49,042 nucleotides of DNA from a virus, in IMG/VR virus record IMGVR_UViG_3300025674_007600, positions 1 through 49,042 of that record. One strand, 5' to 3'. How positions within the stretch are numbered: the stretch's first letter is position 1; each line of letters begins with the position of its first letter. The notes under the pieces are model-generated. The model searched no databases, was not told the origin of the DNA, and saw nothing but the letters and a program-made list of their open reading frames with translations. The position numbers and the translations under genes are program-made. This document shows, piece after piece, positions 40,812-48,353 of this stretch.

Positions 40812-43300
40812 CACTCACTCCCAGATGTCATATATTCAAGATCGCCGCGCTTCCACTTTCTGTATTGTTCTTTGTACCATCTTAGGAACTTAACATAGAC
40901 TGGATCATTCATGGAAGTAAACGTGAATTTGAGTTCGTCAAGTTCCTCACCTTCTTTTTCTTTGTTCGCTCGTTCTCTCCAGCGCGCATCACCGATCGCG
41001 TGTAAAGCAATGGAGCCCATTTCAGGTAGTTCTATGGGATCGCTCAAATCAACGTCCAAGCCTGACTTTTTAATAGCATATTCTGGATCTGATAGATGAA
41101 ATTTGTTTAAGTTTCTTACAAAAATTGCTATAGTCTGATTTGCTACCCTAAAATCTGGCTTTCCGCTCCTCTGTTCTCTTGGAAAAATCCACATAATGAG
41201 ATATTTGTCTTTCCCTTTGAGATCGGGTCTATTTGGTTTTTTCTTCAAGCCATGATAAAGAATAGGAATTCTAACACCATAGCCCAGTTGTCGAAAGATC
41301 AGGCGCTCCAGTTTGCCATATGCTTGATCAATCGGAACCTCTAGATCATCAATTCGAACCATCCCATCAGCACCCTGTTTCTTTAGAAGTTGCGGCTTTA
41401 ATTCATTTTCATAAAAAACTTTAATCCAAGCTCTTAAACCATCTTTTGCTGATGGTGAGCCTGTGTTCGTGTCAGCCGCATAAACAAACTGTGTGCCAAG
41501 GGGAAGGCTGAAAAACTTTCTAGCAGTTTTTAGATCTTGTCTGTCTGTTTCTAGATCCTTGGCACGGAGGTTATTGAAGAAGCCAACAAGTTTTGTAATG
41601 TATTCCTTCTTTTTGTAGTCTTCATCGCTGATCGTCTTTATAAGGTGAGCGTAGTAAAGAGTAGCATTAACCATATTAGCATAATTTGGCTCGTCTTGTC
41701 CAGGGTACCTAAACTCAACATAGTCGTAATCCGCCAGATGAGTAATATTCATGCCGAGAGACTTGGTGTATTTTCCCATAACAGAACTTTCCACTGAATT
41801 CGAAAGCCGTTGCCTCAGTTCTCGCATTCGGTTTTCGTCTTTGATTATTTCTCCAATGTTCACTTTCGCATCACCAAAGCCCTTGGAAACCATGTCCAGG
41901 GCATCCCTCTTAATGTCCATGGCCCAGCGAGAGTTTTTACGCTTCTCAAAGCCTCTCTTGGCCATGTCGTCGTTTAGGAAAAGCATTCCCTTGAACAGGT
42001 CTCTGTCTTCGTGTGCGACGGTTGGGATGTAGCCTACGTTTGTGTGAAGACCAGTTCGGCTGGACATAACCCAGTTGGTCTGGTTGTTGAAGTCGTCAAA
42101 GAATATTTTGAGAAACTCAATGGCCGCATTGAGGCCCGTAAGGTAAGGAGGGTCATCCATAGAAAACTCAATGCCATTTTCCAAAGACATATCGTCTTCA
42201 AATTTTAGAACATCTTCATACCTTGCCATAAAGTTGGGAAGATGCTGACGAAGAAGATCCATGTAGTCTTGTTCCATCTCTTCAGGATCAGGCCGGATCG
42301 AGAATCTATCTTCAAGTTCATAATCTGTGAATATGTTGCTTAGATAATCTTCTGGATCCGAAATTGCTTCTTCATATACCTCTGTCGCGAGTTCTTCTAT
42401 TTTTTCGCGTACAATAAGCTCCAGCCGCATAGAAAGCTTATATCTAAATATATCGCTAGAGGTGCCGACTGTATCGACTTCACTAGCATTTGTCCATCGG
42501 CCCCTAACATATGCAAAGTCATCATAAAAATGCCCTGCCTCATCCTCAAGTTCGCTAAGCGTATAAAAACTAGAAAAAACCTCTTGGAAGAGTGTGGCTA
42601 TGCCAGCGGTTCCGCGCGCCCGCATCGCTTCCCCTGGATCATCTGGATCAAAAACGTTTTTTGTAATCCAGTCGATCATGTGCTGGCCACGCATATCCGC
42701 ATCTGGGAACAAATCTTGTTGTGCCGGATCGTGTTCATAACCAAACACCTTATTCAAAAACTTACCTGTTTTTTCGGCCCACTGCATCTTGGCCCCGCGC
42801 TGTCGCTTGGTTGTGTTTCCAACTGATGAGATAGCCCTGACAAATTGTTCGTATTTTTCTTTTACAGATTCTTCATAATCCATAGCAAGACCAAACAACA
42901 TTGCTTGTCTTTCTGCTTCAGAAGGGTCTCTTCCATGGCGATGATTGAAGTATGTCTCAAGCATATCGTCCATATCTCTTATGTCCATCCACTCAAAGAG
43001 AAAGTTGTCCAAGACTCGGTTTTCGCCAACCTCTGATTCAAAGTCAATATTATCGTCTATGAACTGTCTCATAGCGTCTCGATCGAGTTGAGTTTCCGGT
43101 TCTTCCCAAGAATCCTCGCCCTCTAGTGGAACCCTGCTTTCAAGCTCAATCTCATAAGAAACAGAAAAGTCTGCTTCATCTGCCAATAGACCTTCTTTGT
43201 CTGCTTGGTTGAATTCTCTAATAAGATCTTCTTTGATTATTTCTAATAAAACAGAGGGCGTCTTGAGGTAGCCACGCCAACCACCGAAAAGGTCTTTCAT
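40811..43300 (-). CDS. Putative amidoligase (COOH-NH2 ligase) protein
   Basis: 829 residues. 'FSVSYEIELES' (45-55) resembles the N-terminal EIE strand of the amidoligase (glutamine synthetase-like) family. 'SSRTGLHTNVGYIP' (413-426) has the GLH(x)N/H motif, 'LFKGMLFLNDDMAKRGFEKRKN' (about 435-456) the following Lys...Arg/Asn segment, and 'YDYVEFRYPG' (525-534) the EFR motif. The long spacing between EIE and GLH (about 360 residues) indicates a big insert. Amidoligases form amide bonds on peptides or cell-wall or capsular material. The N-terminus MKDLFGGWRGYLK also resembles the leader seen downstream. Moderately sure of family; substrate unknown. Confidence 0.55.
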   Translation of the reverse strand: MKDLFGGWRGYLKTPSVLLEIIKEDLIREFNQADKEGLLADEADFSVSYEIELESRVPLEGEDSWEEPETQLDRDAMRQFIDDNIDFESEVGENRVLDNFLFEWMDIRDMDDMLETYFNHRHGRDPSEAERQAMLFGLAMDYEESVKEKYEQFVRAISSVGNTTKRQRGAKMQWAEKTGKFLNKVFGYEHDPAQQDLFPDADMRGQHMIDWITKNVFDPDDPGEAMRARGTAGIATLFQEVFSSFYTLSELEDEAGHFYDDFAYVRGRWTNASEVDTVGTSSDIFRYKLSMRLELIVREKIEELATEVYEEAISDPEDYLSNIFTDYELEDRFSIRPDPEEMEQDYMDLLRQHLPNFMARYEDVLKFEDDMSLENGIEFSMDDPPYLTGLNAAIEFLKIFFDDFNNQTNWVMSSRTGLHTNVGYIPTVAHEDRDLFKGMLFLNDDMAKRGFEKRKNSRWAMDIKRDALDMVSKGFGDAKVNIGEIIKDENRMRELRQRLSNSVESSVMGKYTKSLGMNITHLADYDYVEFRYPGQDEPNYANMVNATLYYAHLIKTISDEDYKKKEYITKLVGFFNNLRAKDLETDRQDLKTARKFFSLPLGTQFVYAADTNTGSPSAKDGLRAWIKVFYENELKPQLLKKQGADGMVRIDDLEVPIDQAYGKLERLIFRQLGYGVRIPILYHGLKKKPNRPDLKGKDKYLIMWIFPREQRSGKPDFRVANQTIAIFVRNLNKFHLSDPEYAIKKSGLDVDLSDPIELPEMGSIALHAIGDARWRERANKEKEGEELDELKFTFTSMNDPVYVKFLRWYKEQYRKWKRGDLEYMTSGSE

Positions 43301-43317
43301 TATAAGTTTTCTCCGTG

Positions 43318-43328
43318 CAGTAAATAGT
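43318..43328 (-). promoter_or_regulatory. ACTATTTA motif before the amidoligase-like gene
   Basis: The coding strand reads AAAACTATTTACTG, in the 40-base gap before the ATG at 43300, with a CGGAGAAAAC ribosome site between the motif and the start. It shares ACTATTTA with the copies near 1.1, 34.6 and 47.3 kb, but TAA is replaced by CTG. Confidence 0.35.
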
Positions 43329-43340
43329 TTTCAGTAAGAC

Positions 43341-44189
43341 TTACGGGTCAAAAAGAACAAATGCTGGTCTATTTGTTGCTATTGTCTGCTGAACAACACC
43401 AAAGTTTCCTTCGTGGAAGTCTTCTAGAAATTCTGGGCCGTATTTTGTAATAACGTACTTGAGCATGATTGTGAGCCCTCTAACCTCTGGCCCGGTTAGT
43501 TTAGACACCCTGATCGATCTAATGGCTCTTTCAATTCTTTGGGGTAAAGTGACTTGGTTTGCAGGCGGGCCATAGTAATCCGGAAGTTCAGCCATTAAGA
43601 CAACGCGCTTTATAGTTGTGATAGCCGTTTCTATCTCTAACATATCGTTATCGCTGCTCCGACCTGTAAAATCCAGGTACTTGTCAAATGGCATAACTTC
43701 TGCCATTTCAGTGTATTTTACCATTGCATCATGGACATCAGCAGTCCCCTGATCATAAACTGGTAATGTAGAAACGGAACCATCTGCGCTGAACATTTTT
43801 GACTTTTCAGAAGCATAGAACTTTTCTTCTTCACTTCCGGGGTCGATCGACGAGTCTAGCCAACCACCAACATAAAGCTTTAAGATATTGCCATTCTTCA
43901 ATCTTAAGGCAACGCCTTTAGTTCCTACACCAGCAATAGAAGTTATTTTTTCACTACTAAGAGCGGGAACCTGCCTCACTAATTCTTCAATGTGATCTGT
44001 TAATGGATAAATGTCAGCATCTGAAAAGAGTTGATTTTCAAGAAAAGACTCAAAACCCGGTCGATTATCGGCTTCTGTGCTCAAAAACAAAACATTGTCT
44101 GTTTGAATAGGAGTAAGTGGTTCCCCACCTTGCCAACCAACTGTTTCTGAAACAATATATTTATTCCATTTTTCAAGTATTAGTTTCAT
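43341..44189 (-). CDS. Protein kinase-like protein with capsid-leader-like start
   Basis: 282 residues. After the leader MKLILEKWNKYIVSE, kinase-like landmarks appear in order: a Gly-rich loop 'IAGVGTKGVALRLKNG' (85-100), a beta-3 Lys in 'NILKLYV' (Lys104), 'MVKYTEMAEVMPFDKYL' resembling the hinge, and 'FLEDFHEGNFGVV' (254-266; Asp257, His259, Asn262) as the catalytic loop HxxNxG type, then 'FVLFDP' (277-282), where Asp281 corresponds to the Mg-binding Asp. The protein stops just after this Asp, so it has no activation segment. It may phosphorylate host proteins or small molecules. Overlaps its upstream neighbour by 4 bases. Confidence 0.6.
   Translation of the reverse strand: MKLILEKWNKYIVSETVGWQGGEPLTPIQTDNVLFLSTEADNRPGFESFLENQLFSDADIYPLTDHIEELVRQVPALSSEKITSIAGVGTKGVALRLKNGNILKLYVGGWLDSSIDPGSEEEKFYASEKSKMFSADGSVSTLPVYDQGTADVHDAMVKYTEMAEVMPFDKYLDFTGRSSDNDMLEIETAITTIKRVVLMAELPDYYGPPANQVTLPQRIERAIRSIRVSKLTGPEVRGLTIMLKYVITKYGPEFLEDFHEGNFGVVQQTIATNRPAFVLFDP
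44166..44189 (-). repeat. Leader-coding repeat, copy A
   Basis: The 24 bases encoding the first eight leader residues of the kinase-like protein differ at one position from 46947-46970 (copy B). They share the unit with the starts at 44776, 45264 and 48353. The match suggests that the leader was duplicated with the genes. Confidence 0.75.
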
Positions 44190-44776
44190 TGTTTTTCCTT
44201 CCCAAAGATTAAAGCCATAAGTTCTTCGTATTCCTGATCGGACATACGGGGCTTTTCTTCCGGCTCCTGCACCTCGTCCCCATAGAGGTTGTCAAGTTCT
44301 TGTGTTGATGGCTTACTAACATTCTGCCAAAAAATAAACCTTACGGGTATTTTCTCTATTCCAAGTTCTAGTCCAATTTCATGCCTGTGATTTCCTTCAC
44401 CAATCTTAACAACTCCATTTTTACCAAACATAACAATAATTGGTTCTTGAAAACCATTTTTCTCAATGCTTTTCTTTAGATCTTGATAACGCTGTGTTTC
44501 TGGTTGGTTTCTTAAGTATCCTCTTGGATACTCTCTGTACGGTGTCAAATCGCCGGTTTGATAAAGTGCTGGTTTTAGATGGTTTACATTGCTGTCGTAA
44601 ATGGCAGCTTCGTTCTTAACCCAACAGTTTAAGATCTGCTCTATTGATGGCGGGTTATTCCTGTCAATTCTGTAATAGACCTTAAAGCCCGCAGGGTCTG
44701 CTTCTGGGCAGGTATGATGTAGAGAATTGCTTTCCTCTTTAAGAAATTTGTTCCATCTTTCGAGCAGGAGTTTCAT
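44186..44776 (-). CDS. ParB/Srx-like protein with capsid-leader-like start
   Basis: 196 residues. Leader MKLLLERWNKFLKEESNSLH, then a ParB/sulfiredoxin-like domain at about 95-150: 'RYQDLKKSIEKNGFQEPIIV' (first strand/helix), 'KIGEGNHRHEIGLELGIEKI' with the GxxR/HR motif that binds a nucleotide phosphate (CTP in ParB, ATP in Srx). The rest is acidic (EPEEKPRMSDQEYEEL). In phages such domains turn up as DNA-binding or phosphotransfer modules; which applies here is open. The DNA of the leader (44736-44776) is close to that at 45224-45264. Confidence 0.65.
   Translation of the reverse strand: MKLLLERWNKFLKEESNSLHHTCPEADPAGFKVYYRIDRNNPPSIEQILNCWVKNEAAIYDSNVNHLKPALYQTGDLTPYREYPRGYLRNQPETQRYQDLKKSIEKNGFQEPIIVMFGKNGVVKIGEGNHRHEIGLELGIEKIPVRFIFWQNVSKPSTQELDNLYGDEVQEPEEKPRMSDQEYEELMALIFGKEKQ
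44736..44776 (-). repeat. Leader-coding direct repeat, ParB-like gene
   Basis: 41 bases at the 5' end of the ParB-like gene match 45224-45264 at 35 positions, with 20 identical bases in a row (44736-44755). The encoded peptides are MKLLLERWNKFLKE and MKLLLENWNKFLKE. Confidence 0.85.
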
Positions 44777-45264
44777 TGTCCAAGTATTTCCTCTTTTGCT
44801 CGAAGCAATTTCCGAACTTTCTCTGGATAACTACATCCACCGAACTGCGCGAACAACTCGTCTTCCGATGGTTCCAGCCTAATGACTTCATAAGCCGCTT
44901 CTTCATTTGGAAATTCATAATCAGAATCTTCTGGATCCAACATCCCCCAAGATTCTATGTCTTCCCAGTCTTTCTCACCTTCGGCATCCCAATAACTTCC
45001 ATCTGGCTCATAATACACAGCAACGTGCCCGGTCATTCTGCCATTCTTTTTCCACAAATGTTTGTTTACTGCGGCAACTAATGTCCCTTCGCCGTCAAAC
45101 AAAACATTATTGATAGCAATGGCTGCTGCTGCGCAGGCGCCACTAAAGCCTTCTATTTTGGCTTTCTCTAATATCTGGAAAACAATATCTAAATCTTCTT
45201 GTGTTTGCGGAGCAGACCAATTTTCTTTAAGAAATTTGTTCCAATTCTCAAGTAGAAGTTTCAT
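44773..45264 (-). CDS. Cysteine-peptidase-like protein with capsid-leader-like start
   Basis: 163 residues. After the leader MKLLLENWNKFLKEN comes 'GFSGACAAAAIAINNVLF' (39-56), a helix headed by Cys44, later 'MTGHVAVYYEPDGSYWDAEG' (77-96), a strand with His80 followed by Asp93. The Cys-helix, His-strand, Asp order is that of papain-like/NlpC and transglutaminase-type enzymes, so a peptidase, deamidase or acyltransferase is possible. ATG 45264 overlaps the upstream TGA; the frame one codon longer begins at TTG. Cys, His and Asp as a triad is inferred from spacing only. Confidence 0.5.
   Translation of the reverse strand: MKLLLENWNKFLKENWSAPQTQEDLDIVFQILEKAKIEGFSGACAAAAIAINNVLFDGEGTLVAAVNKHLWKKNGRMTGHVAVYYEPDGSYWDAEGEKDWEDIESWGMLDPEDSDYEFPNEEAAYEVIRLEPSEDELFAQFGGCSYPEKVRKLLRAKEEILGQ
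45224..45264 (-). repeat. Leader-coding direct repeat, peptidase-like gene
   Basis: The partner of 44736-44776: 35 of 41 bases match. The 20-base exact block is 45224-45243. Confidence 0.85.
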
Positions 45265-46970
45265 CAATTTTTTATACCTTTTTCACGAAGAACGGCTTCA
45301 AGCTCTTCCTTAACTAGTCTTCTAAGAAGATCTGAAGCACCTGCCTTGATTCTACCCGTCATTGTATAGTTCGGGTTGTTTTGAACGGCATCTGCAAGTT
45401 GTTGACGCTGCCGGTTATGCCTGCCAGTGTCATCTGGAAAATCTGTTTTGGCAGTTTTTAAGACTGTTGCTAAGGCAGCCATAGGGCTTGATGGGTTTTT
45501 TGCGACTGCTAGTTTGATCATGAAAGTTCGATCTTTTGCTAAATCGCTCAAAACATCTGGAGGGGTATTGGTATTCATGGCGACATCTGTGAGAACTTCG
45601 GCATCATTAGAAGTTATTGATAATTTTTTAAGCATTTCTGCCGGCAGGTCTTTTCTTGAGGCCATGTATCGAATCATAGTTTGGGCTTCGACCTGCTTTT
45701 TATAAGCCTCGCCTTTTTGTTTTGGCTGCTGTGAAATAGCAACATATTTGTCAAGAAACTTTAAAGCTATTTCAAGCGGTAGTTTGTCATTAGATAAAAC
45801 GTTATACCTAACTCTTTGACCTTCGAAACCAGGATCGTTAAACACGGGAATTTCTGTTAAACGAGCCAAAGCCTCGCCATGAACATATGGACTTCTTGCC
45901 AATAAGACAGCAAAACTAGCAAAGATTTCTTTGTTCATTTCTTTGGCCTTAACAAAGATGCGATCAATTGCAGCGGGCCTTGCAACACTGGTAAGAATGT
46001 GTACGGCCTGATCGCTTTGGATCCCCGCACCAGGCCCCCGACCAAGTGCTAGTTCCACATAAAAGTCAACAACTACAGGATCAGGCTCCAAAGCAAAAAG
46101 TTTCTCAAAATATTCTCTTTTAGCCTCTGGATCTAGCTCACCTGTCAGAGTTTTTTCGTAGATTTCTTTGTTTAGTTCTGGATCCATGCCCGCTCTTTCG
46201 GCCGCGTTTAAGAATTCTTCTTTTTGCTTTTTTAGTCTTTTTGCTTTTTCTGCGGCCGCTGGATGTAAACCACCCTGTTTATCCGATTCTGCCTGCATAG
46301 CTTTCATAATTGGATCAAACTGGTTTCCAAGGATAGTTTTTAATGACTTGGCGTCAAGACCTGTATTTTGTGCATTAACAGTTACTCCGCCAAAGTCTCC
46401 TCCCAAAACAGGCTTACCTTCCTTGAAGCCAACACTAAGTTTAGCATCGGGATTTACTTTTGGATTTTCTCCTCTTTTTGTAAGATGGAAAAGAATAATG
46501 CCCTTTTCGGCATAATGCATAAACATGTTGTCAGCTTTTGTTGCAGCAGTGCACCATGTCGTTCCTTTGCCAATTTGGCAAGCCGAGGCTGTTGTGAGCG
46601 GCATTTCAACCTTCCAATCGCCAAACTCACCAACAAAGATTCTTTCTTTTTCAAGTTGAGCGTCTTTTTCACTTCTTGATGGACCAATGGCTTGAACAAT
46701 ATCCTTAAGATCCTGAACAGTCTTGTAGCCATAGATGTCAGTATTTTTCTTTTTTAATTTCAGCGAGGCCTTTGCTTTGTCAAATGCTTTTACAGCATCA
46801 ATCGCATCTTCAATGGGCGTATCACCAAGACGCTTGGCCATCCAGTTGAGTAGTTGAGGTTTCTTAATTCCAGCATCAAGAGCCGGCTTAAGGTTTGGAT
46901 ATTTTGCAACAATATCGTCTGCCTTGCCCTCTTCAAGATATGCTTCCCATTTTTCAAGTAGTAGTTTCAT
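45264..46970 (-). CDS. WCTA-domain/helical-repeat protein with capsid-leader-like start
   Basis: 568 residues. Leader MKLLLEKWEAYLEEGKADDI with LEE at 12-14. Residues about 125-200 show 'ACQIGKGTTWCTAATKADNM' with the WCTA motif (Trp139, Cys140), a domain I remember from several T4-like phage proteins but cannot name. Residues 300-520 are helical repeats ('RKDLPAEMLKKLSITSNDAEV', 'NTNTPPDVLSDLAKDRTFMI') like leucine-rich variant or HEAT-type solenoids. C-terminal Arg/Lys/Glu-rich helix (LRRLVKEELEAVLREKG). It may be a scaffold or a peptidase-like effector; no function assigned. ATG 46970 overlaps the nuclease stop. Confidence 0.6.
   Translation of the reverse strand: MKLLLEKWEAYLEEGKADDIVAKYPNLKPALDAGIKKPQLLNWMAKRLGDTPIEDAIDAVKAFDKAKASLKLKKKNTDIYGYKTVQDLKDIVQAIGPSRSEKDAQLEKERIFVGEFGDWKVEMPLTTASACQIGKGTTWCTAATKADNMFMHYAEKGIILFHLTKRGENPKVNPDAKLSVGFKEGKPVLGGDFGGVTVNAQNTGLDAKSLKTILGNQFDPIMKAMQAESDKQGGLHPAAAEKAKRLKKQKEEFLNAAERAGMDPELNKEIYEKTLTGELDPEAKREYFEKLFALEPDPVVVDFYVELALGRGPGAGIQSDQAVHILTSVARPAAIDRIFVKAKEMNKEIFASFAVLLARSPYVHGEALARLTEIPVFNDPGFEGQRVRYNVLSNDKLPLEIALKFLDKYVAISQQPKQKGEAYKKQVEAQTMIRYMASRKDLPAEMLKKLSITSNDAEVLTDVAMNTNTPPDVLSDLAKDRTFMIKLAVAKNPSSPMAALATVLKTAKTDFPDDTGRHNRQRQQLADAVQNNPNYTMTGRIKAGASDLLRRLVKEELEAVLREKGIKN
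46947..46970 (-). repeat. Leader-coding repeat, copy B
   Basis: The first 24 bases of the WCTA-domain gene differ from the kinase-like gene's start (44166-44189) at one position. This is the clearest DNA-level evidence that the leader is a shared cassette rather than a coincidence of codon use. Confidence 0.75.
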
Positions 46971-47305
46971 TCATACACCTCAGCCAAGCCTTCTTTAACT
47001 AGAAGTTCATTGATATTTGTATTTTCAACATAGATAACGCCCAACGACCTGCCATACTTATCCAGGCCCTCGGAATGCAAAACAAAAGGGCTCCCCGCAG
47101 GACCGAGAAGGGCCTCCACGCGAGCCTTGGTTTTGAACCCGGCTTCCTTTTCGACCAGATCCCTTGTGCGTGTCTCAGGGGCATCTATGCCAAGGAGACG
47201 AATTCTTTTAAAAACCCAAGTATCAAACCCCAGGTCAATCATCGCATCCACGGTATCGCCGTCAACCACACGATCAAGTTTCGCGTTATACACATAAAGT
47301 TCCAC
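46967..47305 (-). CDS. Staphylococcal-nuclease-like (TNase) protein
   Basis: 112 residues. 'RVVDGDTVDAMIDLGFDTWV' contains the metal-binding GDT segment, 'RIRLLGIDAPETR' holds the catalytic Arg and Glu, and 'KYGRSLGVIYV' the second catalytic Arg. Micrococcal-type nucleases cut DNA and RNA with calcium. It lacks a signal peptide and a leader of the neighbouring type. The start is GTG at 47305 with no ribosome site, or GTG at 47293, which has a GGA 7 bases upstream; both are uncertain. In marine phages such genes occur and may help degrade host DNA. Confidence 0.85.
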   Translation of the reverse strand: MELYVYNAKLDRVVDGDTVDAMIDLGFDTWVFKRIRLLGIDAPETRTRDLVEKEAGFKTKARVEALLGPAGSPFVLHSEGLDKYGRSLGVIYVENTNINELLVKEGLAEVYE

Positions 47306-47306
47306 G

Positions 47307-47317
47307 TTATAAATAGT
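47307..47317 (-). promoter_or_regulatory. ACTATTTATAA motif before the TNase gene
   Basis: The third full copy of the ACTATTTATAA element. It ends one base before the GTG at 47305, so if it is a promoter the message would begin within the gene and the start at 47293 is more likely. Confidence 0.4.
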
Positions 47318-47322
47318 TCAAA

Positions 47323-47712
47323 CTAGGACGATAAACTACATTTTTTAAGTGGACTGGAATATGAGAATATCCCTTGCCGGCCTTTTAAAGTAAGAAGCCC
47401 ATTTTCATCAACAAGGATCTCAAGGTCGACATTATAATAAGGAATGTAATAACCTGTTAGCGTTTTCTCAAAAGCAGTAAGAGCACCGCTGAAATCTTCG
47501 CCCTCATACCAAGTCCAGATCCTGCCATCCAGGCCAGATTGAAGATCTTCTTCTTGAACAAAGATAAAGCAAACCACGCCTTCTTCCGGCATAACCAGCG
47601 GGTTATCTTCTGCCTCCCACCAGATATCCTCAAATTCATAAGTTAGTTCACGCTTTGAAAGAGGTTCTTGGGGCTCGCAAGAAAGAATGCTAAATAAGAG
47701 AAAGAGCTTCAT
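47323..47712 (-). CDS. Putative lipoprotein
   Basis: 129 residues. MKLFLLFSILSC is a short type II signal sequence with the lipobox ILSC, so Cys12 would be lipidated after cleavage. The mature part is acidic and Trp/Tyr-rich (FEDIWWEAEDNPLVMPEEGV, 'IWTWYEGEDFSGALTAF') and probably beta-rich. A phage lipoprotein could block superinfection, work in lysis as an o-spanin, or alter host envelope. The protein is longer than normal o-spanins. The first of two adjacent ATGs (47715) is too near its GGAGA site, so 47712 is favoured. Confidence 0.65.
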   Translation of the reverse strand: MKLFLLFSILSCEPQEPLSKRELTYEFEDIWWEAEDNPLVMPEEGVVCFIFVQEEDLQSGLDGRIWTWYEGEDFSGALTAFEKTLTGYYIPYYNVDLEILVDENGLLTLKGRQGIFSYSSPLKKCSLSS

Positions 47713-48353
47713 CATTCTCCTTTCGGGCCAAGTTGTGCATCTTCGATTTTGTTATATATTCCAACAACCCTATCCATGGCCTCGCCTTCTCTTATTCCTT
47801 CCTCGTGTAGGATTTGTATGGCAGTAGCAATTGCTCGCCTAGCAGCATTCCATTCTGATTGGGCAACAAGGTTATTTACCTTTCTCTCAATAAGACCAAT
47901 ATTTATCAGGGTTTGACCATCAAGCCAGGATGTACCAGACTTTCCAACAGCATAGTTCTTGCCAAGCTTTTTGGCAACAACCTTCATAAGCCTGTTGTAA
48001 AGTTTTGTTCTGTTTTCGCCTTCACTAAGCGCAGCGAGAACAAAGAAATTGTCTTCATTTTCTTCAATCCAATCTTCAAGGATCTTAAGAACAGTAGACA
48101 TAACCTTTGTTCCTGTTTTCAAGCCATAGTTTGTTGCCTTGGTGGTGTTTTTATGGTAAAACTCTACTTCCCATGATTTAAAATCTTCCCTGCCAGTATA
48201 GCGACTAATCATCATTTCATAGGGCATGCCGTCCACAGAGAAGCCCCAACTAATGGCATTTTCTGTTTCCCCTAGTTTTTGAATTTCATCGACGGGGCTA
48301 TCAAAGATCTCTTTAAGCTGAAATACTCGCCAGTTCTCGAATAAAAGTTTCAT
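47712..48353 (-). CDS. Leader-bearing phage protein of unknown function
   Basis: 213 residues. MKLLFENWRVFQLKEIFDSP carries the same leader with LKE at 13-15. Later, 'EFYHKNTTKATNYGLKTGTK', 'WIEENEDNFFVLAALSEGENR' and 'TKLYNRLMKVVAKKLGKNYA' match a domain I recognise from many T4-like phage proteins (…F.A...E.sR.kLY.rl...), without a name. The pattern loosely suggests a GNAT-like fold but no acetyl-CoA loop is visible. ATG 48353 overlaps the upstream TGA. C-terminal end is acidic. Function unknown; possibly another packaged protein. Confidence 0.6.
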   Translation of the reverse strand: MKLLFENWRVFQLKEIFDSPVDEIQKLGETENAISWGFSVDGMPYEMMISRYTGREDFKSWEVEFYHKNTTKATNYGLKTGTKVMSTVLKILEDWIEENEDNFFVLAALSEGENRTKLYNRLMKVVAKKLGKNYAVGKSGTSWLDGQTLINIGLIERKVNNLVAQSEWNAARRAIATAIQILHEEGIREGEAMDRVVGIYNKIEDAQLGPKGE

